Of a stretch of 64,000 nucleotides of DNA, positions 1 through 12,150 are shown piece after piece (the stretch's first letter is position 1; every line of letters begins with the position of its first letter). Location of the stretch: NCBI GenBank assembly GCA_002104905.1, contig MCFE01000289.1, forward strand, positions 1 through 64,000, in the 5' to 3' direction. The notes under the pieces are model-generated. The model was not told where the DNA came from. It worked only from the letters and a program-made list of their open reading frames with translations, and made no database searches. The stretch is from Basidiobolus meristosporus CBS 931.73. Taxonomy: Eukaryota > Basidiobolomycota > Basidiobolomycetes > Basidiobolales > Basidiobolaceae. Made by a program: the position numbers and the translations under genes.

Positions 1-10
1 ATGCCACTGG

Positions 11-977
11 TTGCTCACCATTTGCCAGGCCAAAATCAGATACCTGGAGAATGCTGTTAAGGCCATGAAGACTACAATGGCCCACTATGCACAAAAGGTT
101 GACAGACTCACCATGCTGATGGAAAACTTTCTCAGCACTCAAAGCAACTCAAGCAACACACAACCAAGCCAACCCAATAAAGCTCCAGTTGCAAATGCAC
201 CTGTGCAAGTACTAGCAGACCCTTCTTCAAGCAGTATAACATCTATTGCTTCCCCTTCAGCTGTTGTGCAACCCCAGCCCCTCTCAGCTACTCCCCATTC
301 CTCTTCAGTGTCCAGCCCAAAGCCTACCTTTGCTGAAATAGCAAAGAGACATGCAAAGACTGGTACAAAGGAGGAGGTAGACAGAATGATTGCAGCTATG
401 AGGAAGTGTGTTGGAGCTAAGCCTCCCTATACCAGTACTCAGGCTGAGGCAAACCACAAGGTGTGTAGAGTATACCTCCGAGGTATCAGGAACCAGCCAA
501 TTAGGGAAGTCAAGTCTTTGCTCTTTGACCATAGATTTCAGTTGTCTAAGATTTGGAGTATTAACTTCATTGGCAAAAACACAGTGGAGTTCACATTATC
601 AGCTACATATGTGCACTCTTTTGTGTCTAAAGTAAAGATATTCACATTCTTGACTTTGACTTCCAAGGGTGAATCCTATCAAGCCCTTGGACCAGAATGC
701 TTCACCTAATGTTGCAGCACAAGTAAAGGCTGCATACACTAGGAGAATTAGTAATTCCTACTGCCTCTCAAGGAACCCCCTGTATAAGTCCTACTTGGCT
801 GACTTGGCCAAAGATTGTGGTATTGCCCTGGTATGTGAGGAGCCTGCAAGTAACATCTCTGCTACTAAATGTCCCCCTAACCCAGATGAGATAGTCATAG
901 AAGAGCCTATGCTAGGCATTGACACCTCTTCTGCCTCAGCTAGTACCTCCAAGTGTGCTCCCCAGAAATGCCAATGA
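11..977 (+). pseudogene. LINE element 1, ORF1-like (gag-like) region, frame-broken
   Basis: Two overlapping open frames (11-709 and 669-977) look like one former protein split by a frameshift near 669-700. The N-terminal third is Ser/Thr/Pro-rich. The middle carries FAEIAKRHA, then a conserved-looking block with KVCRVYLRGI and NQPIREVKSLL followed by SINFIGKNTVEF. This pattern is seen in ORF1 products of LINE-like elements in zygomycete-grade fungi (family recalled, not searched). The role would be RNA binding in the retrotransposition particle. Confidence 0.55.
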
Positions 978-1678
978 CTAATTGCTCTTCTATGAAAATT
1001 GGTTTCTGGAATTGCCAGGGTCTAAGTATTCACAAATGGACACAAGTATTGGACTTTATCAACAAGCCTTTTGATTTGATATTTCTTGCTGAAACCTGGT
1101 TTGTAGACCAGGCTTTACATACATCTCACCCCTCATATCTCACTACTTCTAAAAGAACCTACCCTAAACCTAAGACAGGCCATGAGAAGGCTGGCCTCCT
1201 CTGCTTAATATCACCAAACTTGAGACCTTATGTGTCAAAGGTTGTCTCCACAGATCATACTCTCTCTATCACTTTGCTCTCTACCACTATCATGGCTGTT
1301 TACTTTCCTCCAAGTATGACATGCACCACAGTGGCCTCATATCTACCACTTCAGGCTCCAGCCCTGCTACTTGGTGACATCAACACTCACTTTGGTAGCA
1401 ACTTTGGCTCCTCAAGAATTGGTCCAAAATCCAGAATTGACCTTTTTGAGAGCTTTACCTTGAAGCTAGGACTTGATCATCTTGTCCCTAACCCATCAGG
1501 AAACACACCAGACCATGCCTTTGTTAGGTATGACCACACTGCCCAATGGACCTGCTGCCATGATCTTGCCAAAAATCTCTCAGACCACCTCTTTATGATG
1601 GCTGAGCTCAGCTTCTTTGATGCCAAGCAACTCACTTTTCCAGTCCATCTTTCTGACTCTTCAAAGTTTTATCTATGA
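953..1678 (+). pseudogene. LINE element 1, APE-type endonuclease domain
   Basis: The frame shows the usual endonuclease/exonuclease/phosphatase motifs: FWNCQG at the start, AETWF, GDINTHFG and a final SDHLFM. These carry the Asn, Glu, Asp/Asn and Asp/His residues of the active site. In LINEs this domain nicks the target DNA to prime reverse transcription. The frame ends at 1678, while the next domain begins in another frame at 1617, so a frameshift separates it from the reverse transcriptase. Confidence 0.8.
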
Positions 1679-3976
1679 TGGAATAGATAAGCAAGTAACT
1701 CAGAGCCTCTTGAACTCTGCATATTCACAACATTCCACCTCTCTTCTCAGTGTGAAAGCACACCTTGCCTCTTTGTCCTCTGATATGCCTATCAGAAGAC
1801 TCTCTGCAGCTGTGGATGCTGCATTCACTATGTTCTACTCTCTTCTAATCTCAATATGTGAGACCTGCCTTGGGAGCTACTCTGTTCAGGCAGCTAAGTC
1901 CAGACCAAACAGAGGTGCTAGTAATGTGCTCAATCAGCTCAACAACACCTCTGCTGCCAGCAAAGCTTCATTACTTTTCAAGCAAGCTCTGAAGTTCTGT
2001 AATGTGGATACTGCCATAAGCTCAAGGGATCCAAGTGTCTCTGCTTTGGATGATGCCTCCCTTTATTTTCAAGAAGTCTTTGCTACCCCTGCTGTTGAAC
2101 TCCTGCTGCATGGTCATGCACCTGGTTTTGGCACTCCCTTTACAGACTCAATAGTTGAGACTGAGTGGTTCTCCACAAAGACTCTTCACAAGATAATCAG
2201 AAAATATCCTGCTTCAAAATCTTCAGGAATGGACCCATTACACATCAGGATTATTAAGGTCCTGGCATGCAACTCAAGCTTTCTAGATGATCTGAGATTC
2301 TTCTTTCAGAAATTTCTCATTCTGGGATGTACTCCCACCCAGTGGAACTTATCTCATATTCATCCAATTCCAAAGAAACTAGAGTCTTCTACAATTGATG
2401 GCTTTAGACCAGTGGCCTTGACCTGCATGCTCAGAAGATTATTTGAAGCATGCTTACTTAAATACATCAACTCTACAGATGTATCTAGATTTCACCCTTC
2501 ACAAGCAGGCTTCAGAAAAGGCTTTTCAACAGTAACCCATTCTGTTGTTTCCCATGATGGATTTTTCCTGGCTGAAGACTACAAGAGGCCTCACAGAGTC
2601 TTCATTGACCTAAAGCAAGCCTATGACAGAGTTATTGTACCAATACTCCTCAAAAAACTGGTAGTCTTGAAGGCCTCTGAGCAGCTCATCAGACTGGTAC
2701 ACTCCTTATTCACCTCACGCTACTCCACAGTGAGTGTCAATCAGGTAGTGTCATCTCCCTTTCAAAGGCATAGGGGCCTCTTCCAAGGCTCTCTGCTCTC
2801 CCCATTCCTATTCAATGTTTACATTGATGACTTGGCTGAGTCCTTGAATCAGACTGACTCACTCTCCCATATTCCCTCTGCCCTGCTGTTTGCAGATGAC
2901 ATAATGCTCCTTCCAAAGGATAGAGAACATGCCAATCACATGCTGGAATGTCTTAGTGTTTGGTGCCACAACAATGGTATGCAGGTGAATGTTGCAAAAT
3001 CTGCTTATGTTGGTCCCTCAGCACAATGGAGTCTTTGCTTAGATGGAGTAGCACTTCCTGCTCCCAGTTATTACAACTATCTAGGCCTACCTGTATGTAG
3101 CACTGGTGTTGATTGGCAACTTTATGTTGACAAATGTATATCAAAAGCTCTTGCACTACTGAGAACTTTGCAGGCAAAAGGTTCAAGATGGCCTAACCCT
3201 AACCCCTTGTTAGACTGCAATTATTCAAATCCTTCCTAAGATCTTGCTGGGAGTACTCTGCCCCAATGATGCACTTCACTCTCAGCCCTGATATCTTGCA
3301 CAGAATTGAACTAGTACAAAGGGAAAGCTTAGGCTGGGTAGTAAGTTCTTCTTTGTATCATACTAAACAGTACCATAGATTGATTCAAAGCTTGACTGGC
3401 ATTGAATCAGTATCTCAGAGATTTGAGACTTTAAGTATCAGGTTTGGCCAGCACTTTGCAAAGTCTAGCCCTGACAACCCATTGAGGGCTTTGGTAGATG
3501 CCATTGTAGGAAGAAGAATAGACACTGCTCCAAACTCTTTAATCAAAAAAGGAGTACATTGCCCAGCTGGCTACAAACAATATGTACTAGCCAACAGCAG
3601 TGCACCTCCTGGTGGACAGATTCCCCTTTGGGTTGCCATGCATCAAAGGAGACTTCAGAATATATCACAAGTTACTACATCAAGGGATAGAATTAGGCTT
3701 ATCAGAAAAGACAGTAGGCACACACATAGTGGTGCTGATGTGTCATTGTACCTGAAGAGCACCTTCTATTCCCTCCAGGCTATAAGATGGAGGATGAATA
3801 CCATATGTCTGGGCTCCAAGTGCCCAATCTGCAAGCAGCCCTTCTACTATACTCATGCTGAAAGATGCTTTGAATTCAAGGATACTGATGCACTCTTCCA
3901 GTTTCATACTCAGAGAGCTTTGGTCAGAAGATTAAATTGCATAATAGCTGCAATTAGACCTGAGCTTCTGCCTTGA
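1617..3976 (+). pseudogene. LINE element 1, reverse transcriptase and C-terminal segment, frame-broken
   Basis: The frame 1617-3239 carries RT motifs GFRPVALTCMLRRLFE, QAGFRKGFS, FIDLKQAYDRV, GLFQGSLLSPFLFNVYIDDL and the catalytic FADD box (LLFADDIMLL), all uninterrupted. Homology continues after 3200 in another frame (RLQLFKSFLRSCWEYSAP and onward to 3976, with a Cys/His finger). The break lies in or beside the telomere-like run at 3192-3206. The product would be the LINE polymerase; it is now split. Confidence 0.8.
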
Positions 3977-4189
3977 AATATCTGTACCACTAACACAAAT
4001 GATTACCAGCTACTATGAGATTACCTTAGCCCTTTCATGTTCAAACCACTTTGACATAATTTTCACACTCTGAACACTCCCAGCTATCCCTCTTGCTTAC
4101 ACAGGCTTCACATCAGCTAGTATTGGCTCCTTTAGCATGTATCTTCCATTACAATACTCATTATCCCAATAAAGCACTAGAACCCAAAC

Positions 4190-6788
4190 CGTAACCCTCC
4201 AGTTGCCAACTATCAGTCTGGTGCTCTGCTATCTGCCTCCAAGTCTCCCCCTTCAGGAAGTGCAAGTTATATGCCAGAAAGTTCAGCAATACCAGCAATC
4301 AATATCAACACCTGTTATCTTGCTTGGAGATCTCAACATTCCCCATCCTGAGAACAAGACTACTCTGACTGCAAGAATGAAGCCAAGGTCTACATTCCTA
4401 CTGAACTTCCTGAGAGAAAACCATCTGCTAGCACTAGGTGCTCAATCTGAGAAAAGATGTGTTGACTGGATCTGCCCTTCTGCTGCTGCCCTCTACTTTG
4501 TGAATGAAGTCAAGCAATTCTCTGGAGCTGAGCTAGGATTCTTGAGAGCCACTGACCAGCCAGCCTGGTCCCTTTCTATGCAACCAGTGGTGAAGAAGAA
4601 GCTGCCAAAACGTACTGTGCTCACCCACAAAGCTATCAAGAATCAGAAGAAAGACTTTCAGAACTACTTGAAGCTTGCCAGTTTGCTACTTTTGCTGCCA
4701 GATGATCTCAACTATGCCTGGCTCTTTGTAAAGCATCTGATTCTGCTCTCTGCCTCCCTCTCACTGCCATGCAAGACTACTGCTGTTACTTCAAGAAAAT
4801 GGGGATCCATTGTTTCAGCCCTGCAACAAAGCTACCTGAGTTTCCCTAACCCAAAAACAGAAACACTCCTCCTGACAGCCATACACCACTCCAAGGCAAT
4901 TCACTACACTCTGCATACTCAGCTCTGGGATCATATCATGAGTTCTTTGCCTCTGCAATCTTCCAACTCTATAACAAGAACAGTATCAAAACTCTACAGG
5001 GCAATGAGGCCCTCTTCCAGGAAGTTACCCTCAACAGAACAGCTGGCTAACATCTTCTTCTCTACAAAGCAGTACTCAACTCCTGGCTTTCATCCTGACT
5101 TCAAGACTCTGCCCATCCCACTTGCACTTGATCAAAGGAGAATCCATAATGTGCTCAAGAGGCTTCCCAACTCTACTGCTCCAGGTGTGGACACAATCTC
5201 CTATGAGCTTCTGAAGACTAGTACCAAGGCCATGTCTGCACTTCTGCTTCCACTGTTTCAGCAATGCTCAGCCCAGCTTTCTACTCCTGAGGAATGGTCC
5301 TTTGCAAATGTTCTGCCACTGCACAAGGGTAAAGGAAAGCACCTGGAGCCTAGCTCCTACAGGCCAATATCTCTGCTGCCCACCTGCATAAAGGTGTTTG
5401 AGCTTCTGCTTGCTCAGGAGCTCTACTCTGACTCCCTCAAGTTTCACCCTGCACAATTTGGCTTTGTTCCTGGCCTCTCCTTGGAATATGCAGTCATACT
5501 TAGCCAAGATCATTCTCTCCAGTGCAAGTATTCCTCTGTTCTGTTTGATATTACTAAGGCCTTTGATTCAGTTGACAGAAATCTGCTTTGGTCCAAGTTG
5601 CAAGGCTTCTCCAGTACCTCTCTCACCCTCCTTGTCAGGTCTCTGTTTCTGGATCCACAAGCAAGAATTCTGCACCCAAGTGAGCAATCAGTTGTGTTCT
5701 CAGTTCCTGATGGAGTGGTTCAAGGCTCTGTGCTTGGTCCTATACTATTTGCCATCTTCCTGAATGACTTCCCAAGACTCTCAGCTGACTGCCTGGTTAC
5801 TCTCTTTGCTGATGACATCAGAATATCCTCCTCCAATGTGCAACAAGACTCCCAGACCATCCACCAGTATCAGCAGAAGAATAATCTCCAGCTTTCTGTT
5901 GCAAAGACTGTACCTTTGGGCTCTCCCATCAATTTGGAGAACTTCACTCTACCTGCTCAGATTTCTGCTATATATCTTGGCTTTCCTTTCCTTCCTACTG
6001 GACTAGACTCTGGAGCACACCTGAAGAGGAGAATTATCCTGGCAAGACAGGAACTCCACAAGCTACTGACTGTTACTCCTCCTACAACTTCAGCTCCCAG
6101 CTGCCTCCTTCTACTCAAGCAGTTTGTCTTCCCTGTCCTGGAATTTGGCTTACCACTTCTCTCTCTTACTTCTAGAGACTGCACTAAGCTTGACAAGTTT
6201 GCAGTATGATGCAGTACCTCCTTGGTACCTCATTTGCCTGAATGCCCCTACAGACATGCTATTCTTGGTGCTTTTGGGTTTATGCCCTATAAGATCAGAC
6301 TTCTCTACCTTAGAACCAGATTATATCTCAGACTTCACCACTGCAACAACCCACTGATTAAGGCCTGGAAGAGAGCACACCACACTACACCTAGCTCCTG
6401 CTGGAGAACTATACTTGGAGATCCTGAAGTCAAGAAGTTTGCTCACTTTATTCTGTAGTCAGAAAAACCCAAGCTGGCCTACCTGAAGTACTTGACAGAC
6501 CTTTGGCAGCAATATCTGTAGCAGTACACTCCCTTCATGATGAATATCAATCCTTATCACATTCCCCTCATTAATGTTGTTCACAAGTCATTCTTACCTC
6601 TCTTGCTACCCCCCTTCCCACTGAACAGTGTCTTGAGCGCTGAAGAACTATCATCACTTCTTATTAACTTACCTACAAATTCCCCTCAGCTACACACTCT
6701 TGTATCAAAGCTACAACAGTAGTGCTGGCTTCTTTGTTTCAACTGAAATAATGATTTCACCTGTTGGTGACTGTCTCCCCCCTAACCC
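4190..6788 (+). mobile_element. Decayed LINE, element 2, 5'-truncated
   Basis: A second, divergent LINE follows element 1 on the same strand. It begins inside the endonuclease domain, so it is 5'-truncated as is common for LINEs. It keeps a long reverse-transcriptase frame (4203-6209) and a C-terminal continuation in another frame (6222-6458). It ends at CCCTAACCC (6780-6788), where copia sequence begins abruptly. Confidence 0.8.
4203..6458 (+). pseudogene. LINE element 2, endonuclease remnant and reverse transcriptase
   Basis: The frame 4203-6209 has only the last part of an endonuclease (ILLGDLNIPHPE, CVDWICPS) followed by reverse transcriptase. RT motifs are VLPLHKGKGKHLEPSSYRPI, AQFGFVPGLS, VLFDITKAFDSVDR, DGVVQGSVLGPILFAIFLND and LFADDIRI (FADD catalytic box). 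The sequence differs from element 1, so these are two LINE families rather than a duplication. A shift near 6209 moves the C-terminal part (PYKIRLLYLRTRLYLRLH...) into the frame 6222-6458. The first half of the endonuclease is absent, so the product cannot be autonomous. Confidence 0.8.
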
Positions 6789-7224
6789 ATATTTACCAAA
6801 CCATTAGCTAGAGACAAGCTTGAATATCTTAGGTCAAAATTAGGACTAGTCAGTATGAACACTTAGCTGAGTGGGAGTGTTATAAGAATTTGTATTTCCA
6901 CCTAGATATTCACCTAACTTAGTCACTTAGATCACTACCTTCATAACCTAGAGAATACTGACCAAATTCCTTGTTGGGATTTACTTAGAATATTTTCACC
7001 AAAATACCAGGTACCCAGAACATCAAAATTCTCAAAGTTGTCCAAACACCCCCAAACTTTGCACACATGTTCTTGGGACCTTCTGCAGCCCATTCTTTGT
7101 GTTTTTTATGCCAAGACTATGTAAATGTATAAATACTACTTTACATTCAATAAATCATCAAGTGAAACCACATAATCTACTTGTCCTCCCAATCACTTCC
7201 AATATCTCCAAGACTCTTACAACA
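6789..7224 (+). mobile_element. 3' end of a Ty1/copia element with its LTR
   Basis: Bases 6789-6865 encode the last residues of a copia polyprotein (KPLARDKLEYLRSKLGLVSMN), matching the 3' end of the complete element at 13024-13110 in inverted orientation. A purine tract (GAGTGGGAG) follows, then an LTR at 6878-7224 that starts TGTTATAAG and ends CTTACAACA. Element upstream sequence is missing, because it joins LINE sequence at 6788. Confidence 0.8.
6878..7224 (+). repeat. copia LTR (plus orientation)
   Basis: This is a 347 bp LTR related to the LTRs of the complete element at 12664-13012 and 17000-17349, but in opposite orientation and clearly diverged. It keeps the TG...CA ends and the GAGTGGGAG purine tract just upstream. 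Confidence 0.8.
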
Positions 7225-7350
7225 GTCCCATCAACCTGGAGAACTCCACTCTACCTGCTCAGATTTCTGCTATATATTTTGGCTGCCTTTCCTTCCTACT
7301 GGACTAGACTCTGGAGCACACCTGGAGAAGAGAAATATCCTGGCAAGACT
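7225..7350 (+). mobile_element. LINE fragment (duplicate of part of element 2)
   Basis: These bases closely match 5931-6054 in LINE element 2 (for example CTCTACCTGCTCAGATTTCT and GGACTAGACTCTGGAGCACA), with scattered differences. The fragment is wedged exactly between a plus-oriented copia LTR and a minus-oriented copia gag fragment, so it marks a composite junction. Confidence 0.75.
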
Positions 7351-8475
7351 TAGTTCCTTCTCCAACTGCATCAATTGTTCTATTGTCATCCATGAAAACC
7401 TTCTTATATGAAATTTCTTGATATTGGGCAAAAGTTCTTTTGGTGTGGAAAGTGTTGCAATGCTCCAGAGTCATTATACTATGTCTGCAAGTCCTTGTTT
7501 GTGGTTATATATAGTGTAGATATGAATAGTGTATCTTCACTTGTGGCAGCATTTTCCTATTAAGACTTAATTGGCTAATTATCTCACACATACTGAGTCA
7601 AGGCCCTGAAACTTGTCTGTCAGGCTATTCAGGATGGTTACTATCACATTCTCATCTGTAGTTGGTACATTCACAGATTTTATCTCATACACCAGCAGGG
7701 TAATTCTGTTGATTAGATTTTTCATTTCTTCTCCTGGCAGCATCTTTTTAGTCAAGAATTTTCATCTGAGATACATTTTCTTAGCAGCTGAACATGACTG
7801 GTAGGTGTCTTCTAATGCCTTCTAGGCACTCTTTGCCTGTTTTGCTCTTGAACATTGAATTAGCGATTTGTCTTTAATATCAAGGCAAATGCAGTAAAAG
7901 GCTCTTTGTTCTTTCTTCTGGTACTTTAAGGCTTCCTCTTCCTTGTTTTTAGCAGGGCATTCTTCTCTCATGACAATATCCCAAAGGCCTCTTTCTTGTA
8001 GCAGCTTCTTCATCTTTGCCCTCCACACTTGGTAGTTAGATCCATTCAACTTTTCAGCAGAGGGAAAAATTCCAGTAATAGCAGTAGTAGACATTGCAGA
8101 GAGTAACAGCCCAGGGCTCATAGCCTGCATTGAGAGTCTTGGAGATATTGGAAGTGATCTTGGAGGACAAGTAGATTATGTGGGTTTCACTTAATGATTT
8201 ATTGAATGTAAAAGTAGTATTTATATTTTTAGATATTCCTGGCACTGCAAGCATTTGGAATAGGCTAAGAAAGGCCCCAAGAACATGTGTGCAAAGTTTG
8301 GAGCAGATTGGACAACTTTGAGAATTTTCATGTTCTGGGTATCTGAAATTATGGTGAAAATATTCCATGTAAGTCCCTACAAGGAATTTGGTCAGTATTC
8401 CCTAGGATTGGAAGGTAGCAATCTAAGTGGCTAAGTTAGGTAAGTATTTTGGTGAAATTGCAAACTTTTACAACA
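7351..8475 (-). mobile_element. Truncated copia element: gag fragment and 5' LTR
   Basis: Bases 7351-8125 match the gag region of the complete copia element (16006-16999) with an internal deletion near 7580 and many substitutions. A readable gag piece lies at 7822-8125 (SAEKLNGSNYQVWRAKMKKLL). An LTR follows at 8126-8475. The pol region is missing, and the left end joins a LINE fragment at 7350. This is a dead copy. Confidence 0.8.
8126..8475 (-). repeat. copia LTR (minus orientation)
   Basis: This 350 bp LTR (TGCATTGAGAG...TTTTACAACA) is homologous to the LTRs at 12664 and 17000 and is diverged from them. It is the 5' LTR of the truncated element to its left. Confidence 0.8.
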
Positions 8476-8719
8476 AATACTGCACATTATCTAAACCAGA
8501 ACATTTGCTAAGAAAAAAATCAGCAAGGGCCAGCAAAATATCTTGATAATATCAGCTGAATCCCAAGTTTCTGAAACTGACAACACTTGATATTTCAAGT
8601 ACTAGCTGCTGGTCAGGCAAGCTGACATACTTTCCAAGAGGAGACTAGGCCAAACAGCATCCATGCCAAATTTGGTCATTATCTGCCTGCCACTTCCATC
8701 AGAAATTGCAGTTGAAAAT
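8476..8719. other. Unassigned spacer inside the repeat nest
   Basis: No gene is seen. Phrasing similar to that at 9069-9183 (such as GAATCCCAAGTTTCTGA versus GAATTCCAAGTTTGAGA) suggests decayed repeat sequence. Confidence 0.4.
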
Positions 8720-9068
8720 TGTTGTAATTATTAAGTTGTCACCTAAATATTCATGCTAACTTAGTCACATAGATCTTACTTGTTGATTAGTATTCTGTCC
8801 TGACCAAATTTCTTGTTGGGATTTACTTAGAATATTCTCACCAAATTATCAGGTACCCAGAGTATGATCTTTCTCAAAGTTGCTCAAAAACCCCCAAACT
8901 TTACACACATACTCTTGGGACCCTCCATAACAAACTCTACACATTTACTTGCTCTACTTTATCAAAAGTATAAGTACCATACTTTTGATCAATAAATCTA
9001 CAAGTAAATAACATGTAAATCCTCTAGTTCTCCACATCACTTCCAATACTCTGCAGTATATTGCAACA
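8720..9068 (+). repeat. Solo copia LTR with 5 bp target duplication
   Basis: A 349 bp LTR (TGTTGTAATT...ATTGCAACA) is flanked directly by AAAAT on both sides (8715-8719 and 9069-9073). There is no internal region. This is the footprint left by recombination between two LTRs. It belongs to the same subfamily as 9184-9533. Confidence 0.9.
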
Positions 9069-9183
9069 AAAATTTGAACAAAAAACACTGGCTGAATACC
9101 AGGAAAACATCATTAGAGTACCAGCAGAATATGGCTGAAAATCCAATGAATTCCAAGTTTGAGATTTCTCATAGGGAATTTAT

Positions 9184-9533
9184 TGTTGTAATTATTGAAT
9201 TGTCACCTAAATATTCATGCTAACTTAGTCACATAGATCTTATTCTGTGATTAGCATTCTGTCCTGACTAGATTTCTTGTCAGGATTTACTTAGAATATT
9301 TTCACCAAATTGTCAGGTACCCAGATTATTATTTTTCTCAAAGTCGTCCAAAAGACCCCAAACTTTGCACACATATTCTTGGGACCTTCCTTAACAAACT
9401 CTACACGTTTGTTTTCCTCTACTTTATCAAAAGTATAAATACCATACTTTTGATCAATAAATCTACAAGTGAATAACATGTAAATCTTCTAGTTCTCCAC
9501 ATCACTTCCAATACTGCTCAGAATATTGCAACA
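9184..9533 (+). repeat. 5' LTR of the non-autonomous element
   Basis: It starts TGTTGTAATT and ends ATTGCAACA. It is about 98% identical to the 3' LTR by eye. Confidence 0.9.
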
Positions 9534-11587
9534 GGTTATGAGCCCCAAGCTTGCTGTCCTCTTGGTGTCTACTATGCTTTGGATCCTTTTCTGCTAGTCT
9601 GGAGAAAGACTTTCCGCACTATTGCTCTGCTAAGGTTAAAGAAGACTACCGCTGCTAAAGGACTATGTTTATGAGGATATTGCTGTGGAGAAGAAGGCCT
9701 TGCCTTCAAAAGATGCCTTCAGTAACTATCCAAGTTAGTTATGAAGAAGAGTCAATCAAACTGGCATGTAATTGTGTCAAGAAATATAGTATGTTGGTGC
9801 TCTACCACTACTGAAGAAAATTGCGTAAATCCAGCAATTGAGGGTCCAGATCTACAATGAAATATACTGCAATATGTATTCATATGACCCCAATTGACTG
9901 TTAGACAAGCTCTTGGATAGGATATTATCCTGAATTGCAAAAAAAAATATATATAGATCATTATTAAATGATTGCCGGAGGAGGATTTTACCAAAAATCT
10001 GTTGCCACTCAAAATACAGCTGAGAATGCAAATACTGGAGCTGTTAGCCGCCATTCTGGACTATCTACTGATGGAAAAAGATCTCAGAAACAAGCTTCCT
10101 GAATTGTAAGGATACCAATGATATATAATACATATATATCCACCTGGAGTACGGATATGTACTACACAATCCATTAGAAGAATGCTATAATTGTATCAAG
10201 TGTTTTGATACTGAAACCAGTGTACCAGGAGCTAAATATGGAGCTGTTAGACGTGCTATCACTCTGTTTAAGTCTCAAAACAGTGGGAGAAAGTATTATA
10301 CAAATTTAGCAAAATCAACTCATGAAGATTCTACCGCCAGCCAAAGGAGTGAAGCATATAATTGCAAGCCTGATTGGAGTATACAACCAAGCAACAGTTG
10401 GTCAGTACACAGCTAAGAGCCACTCAGAAGATAACATAGTACTTTATACTTGTTATATATATATCACTTATTACAGTGGGAGAAAACACTTGGTGATATT
10501 TAACTTCTCTGGATCAGATCAGAAGAATTTTGATTGATCAAGTCACCGCCAAGTTCTGCAACTCAAAATACTGATATATTGGAGTCTGATACCAAAGTAT
10601 TGATGAAGCTAGCTATCAAATGCAGTTTATTTGATCAAATTTGGTCAACTCTATCAAAAGTTATGAATGATCTAAGTGGATGCCAATTTTGATTATTTCA
10701 CTCTCAAATAGTCAGATATTCTGGAACAATGATGTCATGGAGACTCTTGTGCTCAAAAACACCGTGGTCCCACCTGCAAGGAAGTCCAGAACCACCCCAC
10801 CAAAGGAATTATCCCTGGGTCATCAGCAGAAAAAGAAAAGAAGAAAAAATGGAAAATACTACTACCGCAAACTAGGGTACTTCCCAAATGGTGCCAAAAC
10901 TTATGTAGGCCATATTTGGACTATCTGGCAATGCAGATATGTTCTATGGAGCCTCTTGTACGAAGTTCTCAAGCTAGAAACCCCAGAAGAGCCTTGAAAC
11001 TTCAACAGGATCTGTTAGATATTGTAGTATATATTGGAACAGATTATTTAGTGCAGAAGTCTTGATGTCTGCTGTCTATGGAGCTGAAAGAAAAAGGTGC
11101 AAGGATCAACCAGATGGTTTTTATGGATTCTGAAGACACTGAGAAGATCAGTTAGCCTTGGAAACCGAGCTCGAGGTTGAAAATAACTTTCAGGAGAATA
11201 AGGATAATCAAAGCCCTTGTTAAGGAGAATCTCACTTCTGGAAAAGCGCCAATCTCTATTCTACAAGTATATTCTGATAAGACAAAAGCAGCTGTATCAA
11301 TCCAAATCAGTAGAAGCACTCTAAGAATAGCTACCAAACAACCCATGGTGTTGTCCAATACCAAACTGGGTAAATCAAGAAGCAAATGGACTTTGAATCT
11401 ACCGCATATGAAGTAATCAGTCCAAAGAAAGTTATTGCTATTTAAAGAAGACAAAGATGACCATTCTAGATCATATTTGTGGATCTGAATCACTAAACAG
11501 ACGTGGTTCAAGTGGGAGCAGGCCATCCCAGCTCAGAGTTGAGCAAAAACCTTCTTTTTTTGGCCATGTTATATGCGCCACAGTGCC

Positions 11588-11817
11588 AGGAAACAAGGAT
11601 AATCCAGATTAGGCGTAAATGACAAAACCTTAACTTGACCCAAAGTAGGTCACTATTTTTTACCTCATATGGCATCTATATGATGGAAGTAACTGTCCCT
11701 GAGCCTAATATGGACACACAGTGAAGTTGTCTAAATGGATTAGACTGTTGGCCGGAAATAAGGAAACTCCAGATCTGCCGTAAATGACAAAACCTTAACT
11801 TGACCAAAAGTGGGTCA
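11588..11817 (+). repeat. Internal direct repeat of about 65 bp within the non-autonomous element
   Basis: Two copies (11588-11652 and 11754-11817) share GTAAATGACAAAACCTTAAC plus flanking matches, about 166 bp apart. Function is unknown. Confidence 0.75.
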
Positions 11818-12150
11818 ATTTTGCTCAAACAAGAAGCATTGAATAGCCCAGAGGCTATATACTATTATTACAATCTGTCAATTAGACTCAGCTTATTATT
11901 CAAGCCCGTACAACTGATCAAAGTTGATGATAAGTATTATGATCAGATCATTCAGATTTTTAGGCATATTACTAAGTAGATATGCATACTGAATTCCAAG
12001 TTACTTGTTCTATTAAGTTGAACACAAATTCATACACCTTTGGATAATATATTAGTCCAGTATGCAAAACAGTTAAATCTTATACGCTTATTACAGATTG
12101 CACACTCACAATATGTATTTATTACTCATGAATATTTTGTTGAGTGGGAG

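Larger units (their letters stand above)
1..4180 (+). mobile_element. Decayed non-LTR retrotransposon (LINE), element 1
   Basis: The stretch holds, in order, an ORF1-like RNA-binding region, an apurinic-type endonuclease, a reverse transcriptase and a C-terminal zinc-finger-like segment (CPICKQPF...HAERC near 3810-3870), which is the order of an L1-type LINE. The coding frame is broken several times (near 669, 960, 1650 and 3200), so no full protein can be made. The 5' end may lie before the window. The 3' end is judged from the non-coding tail with AATAAA near 4170 and the change to a second LINE at about 4190. No poly(A) tail or target-site duplication is seen. Confidence 0.85.

Noticed and set aside
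11152-11526. 124-codon minus-strand open frame in the non-autonomous element
   Set aside because: Composition and context do not look coding, and no similarity to gag or pol is seen.
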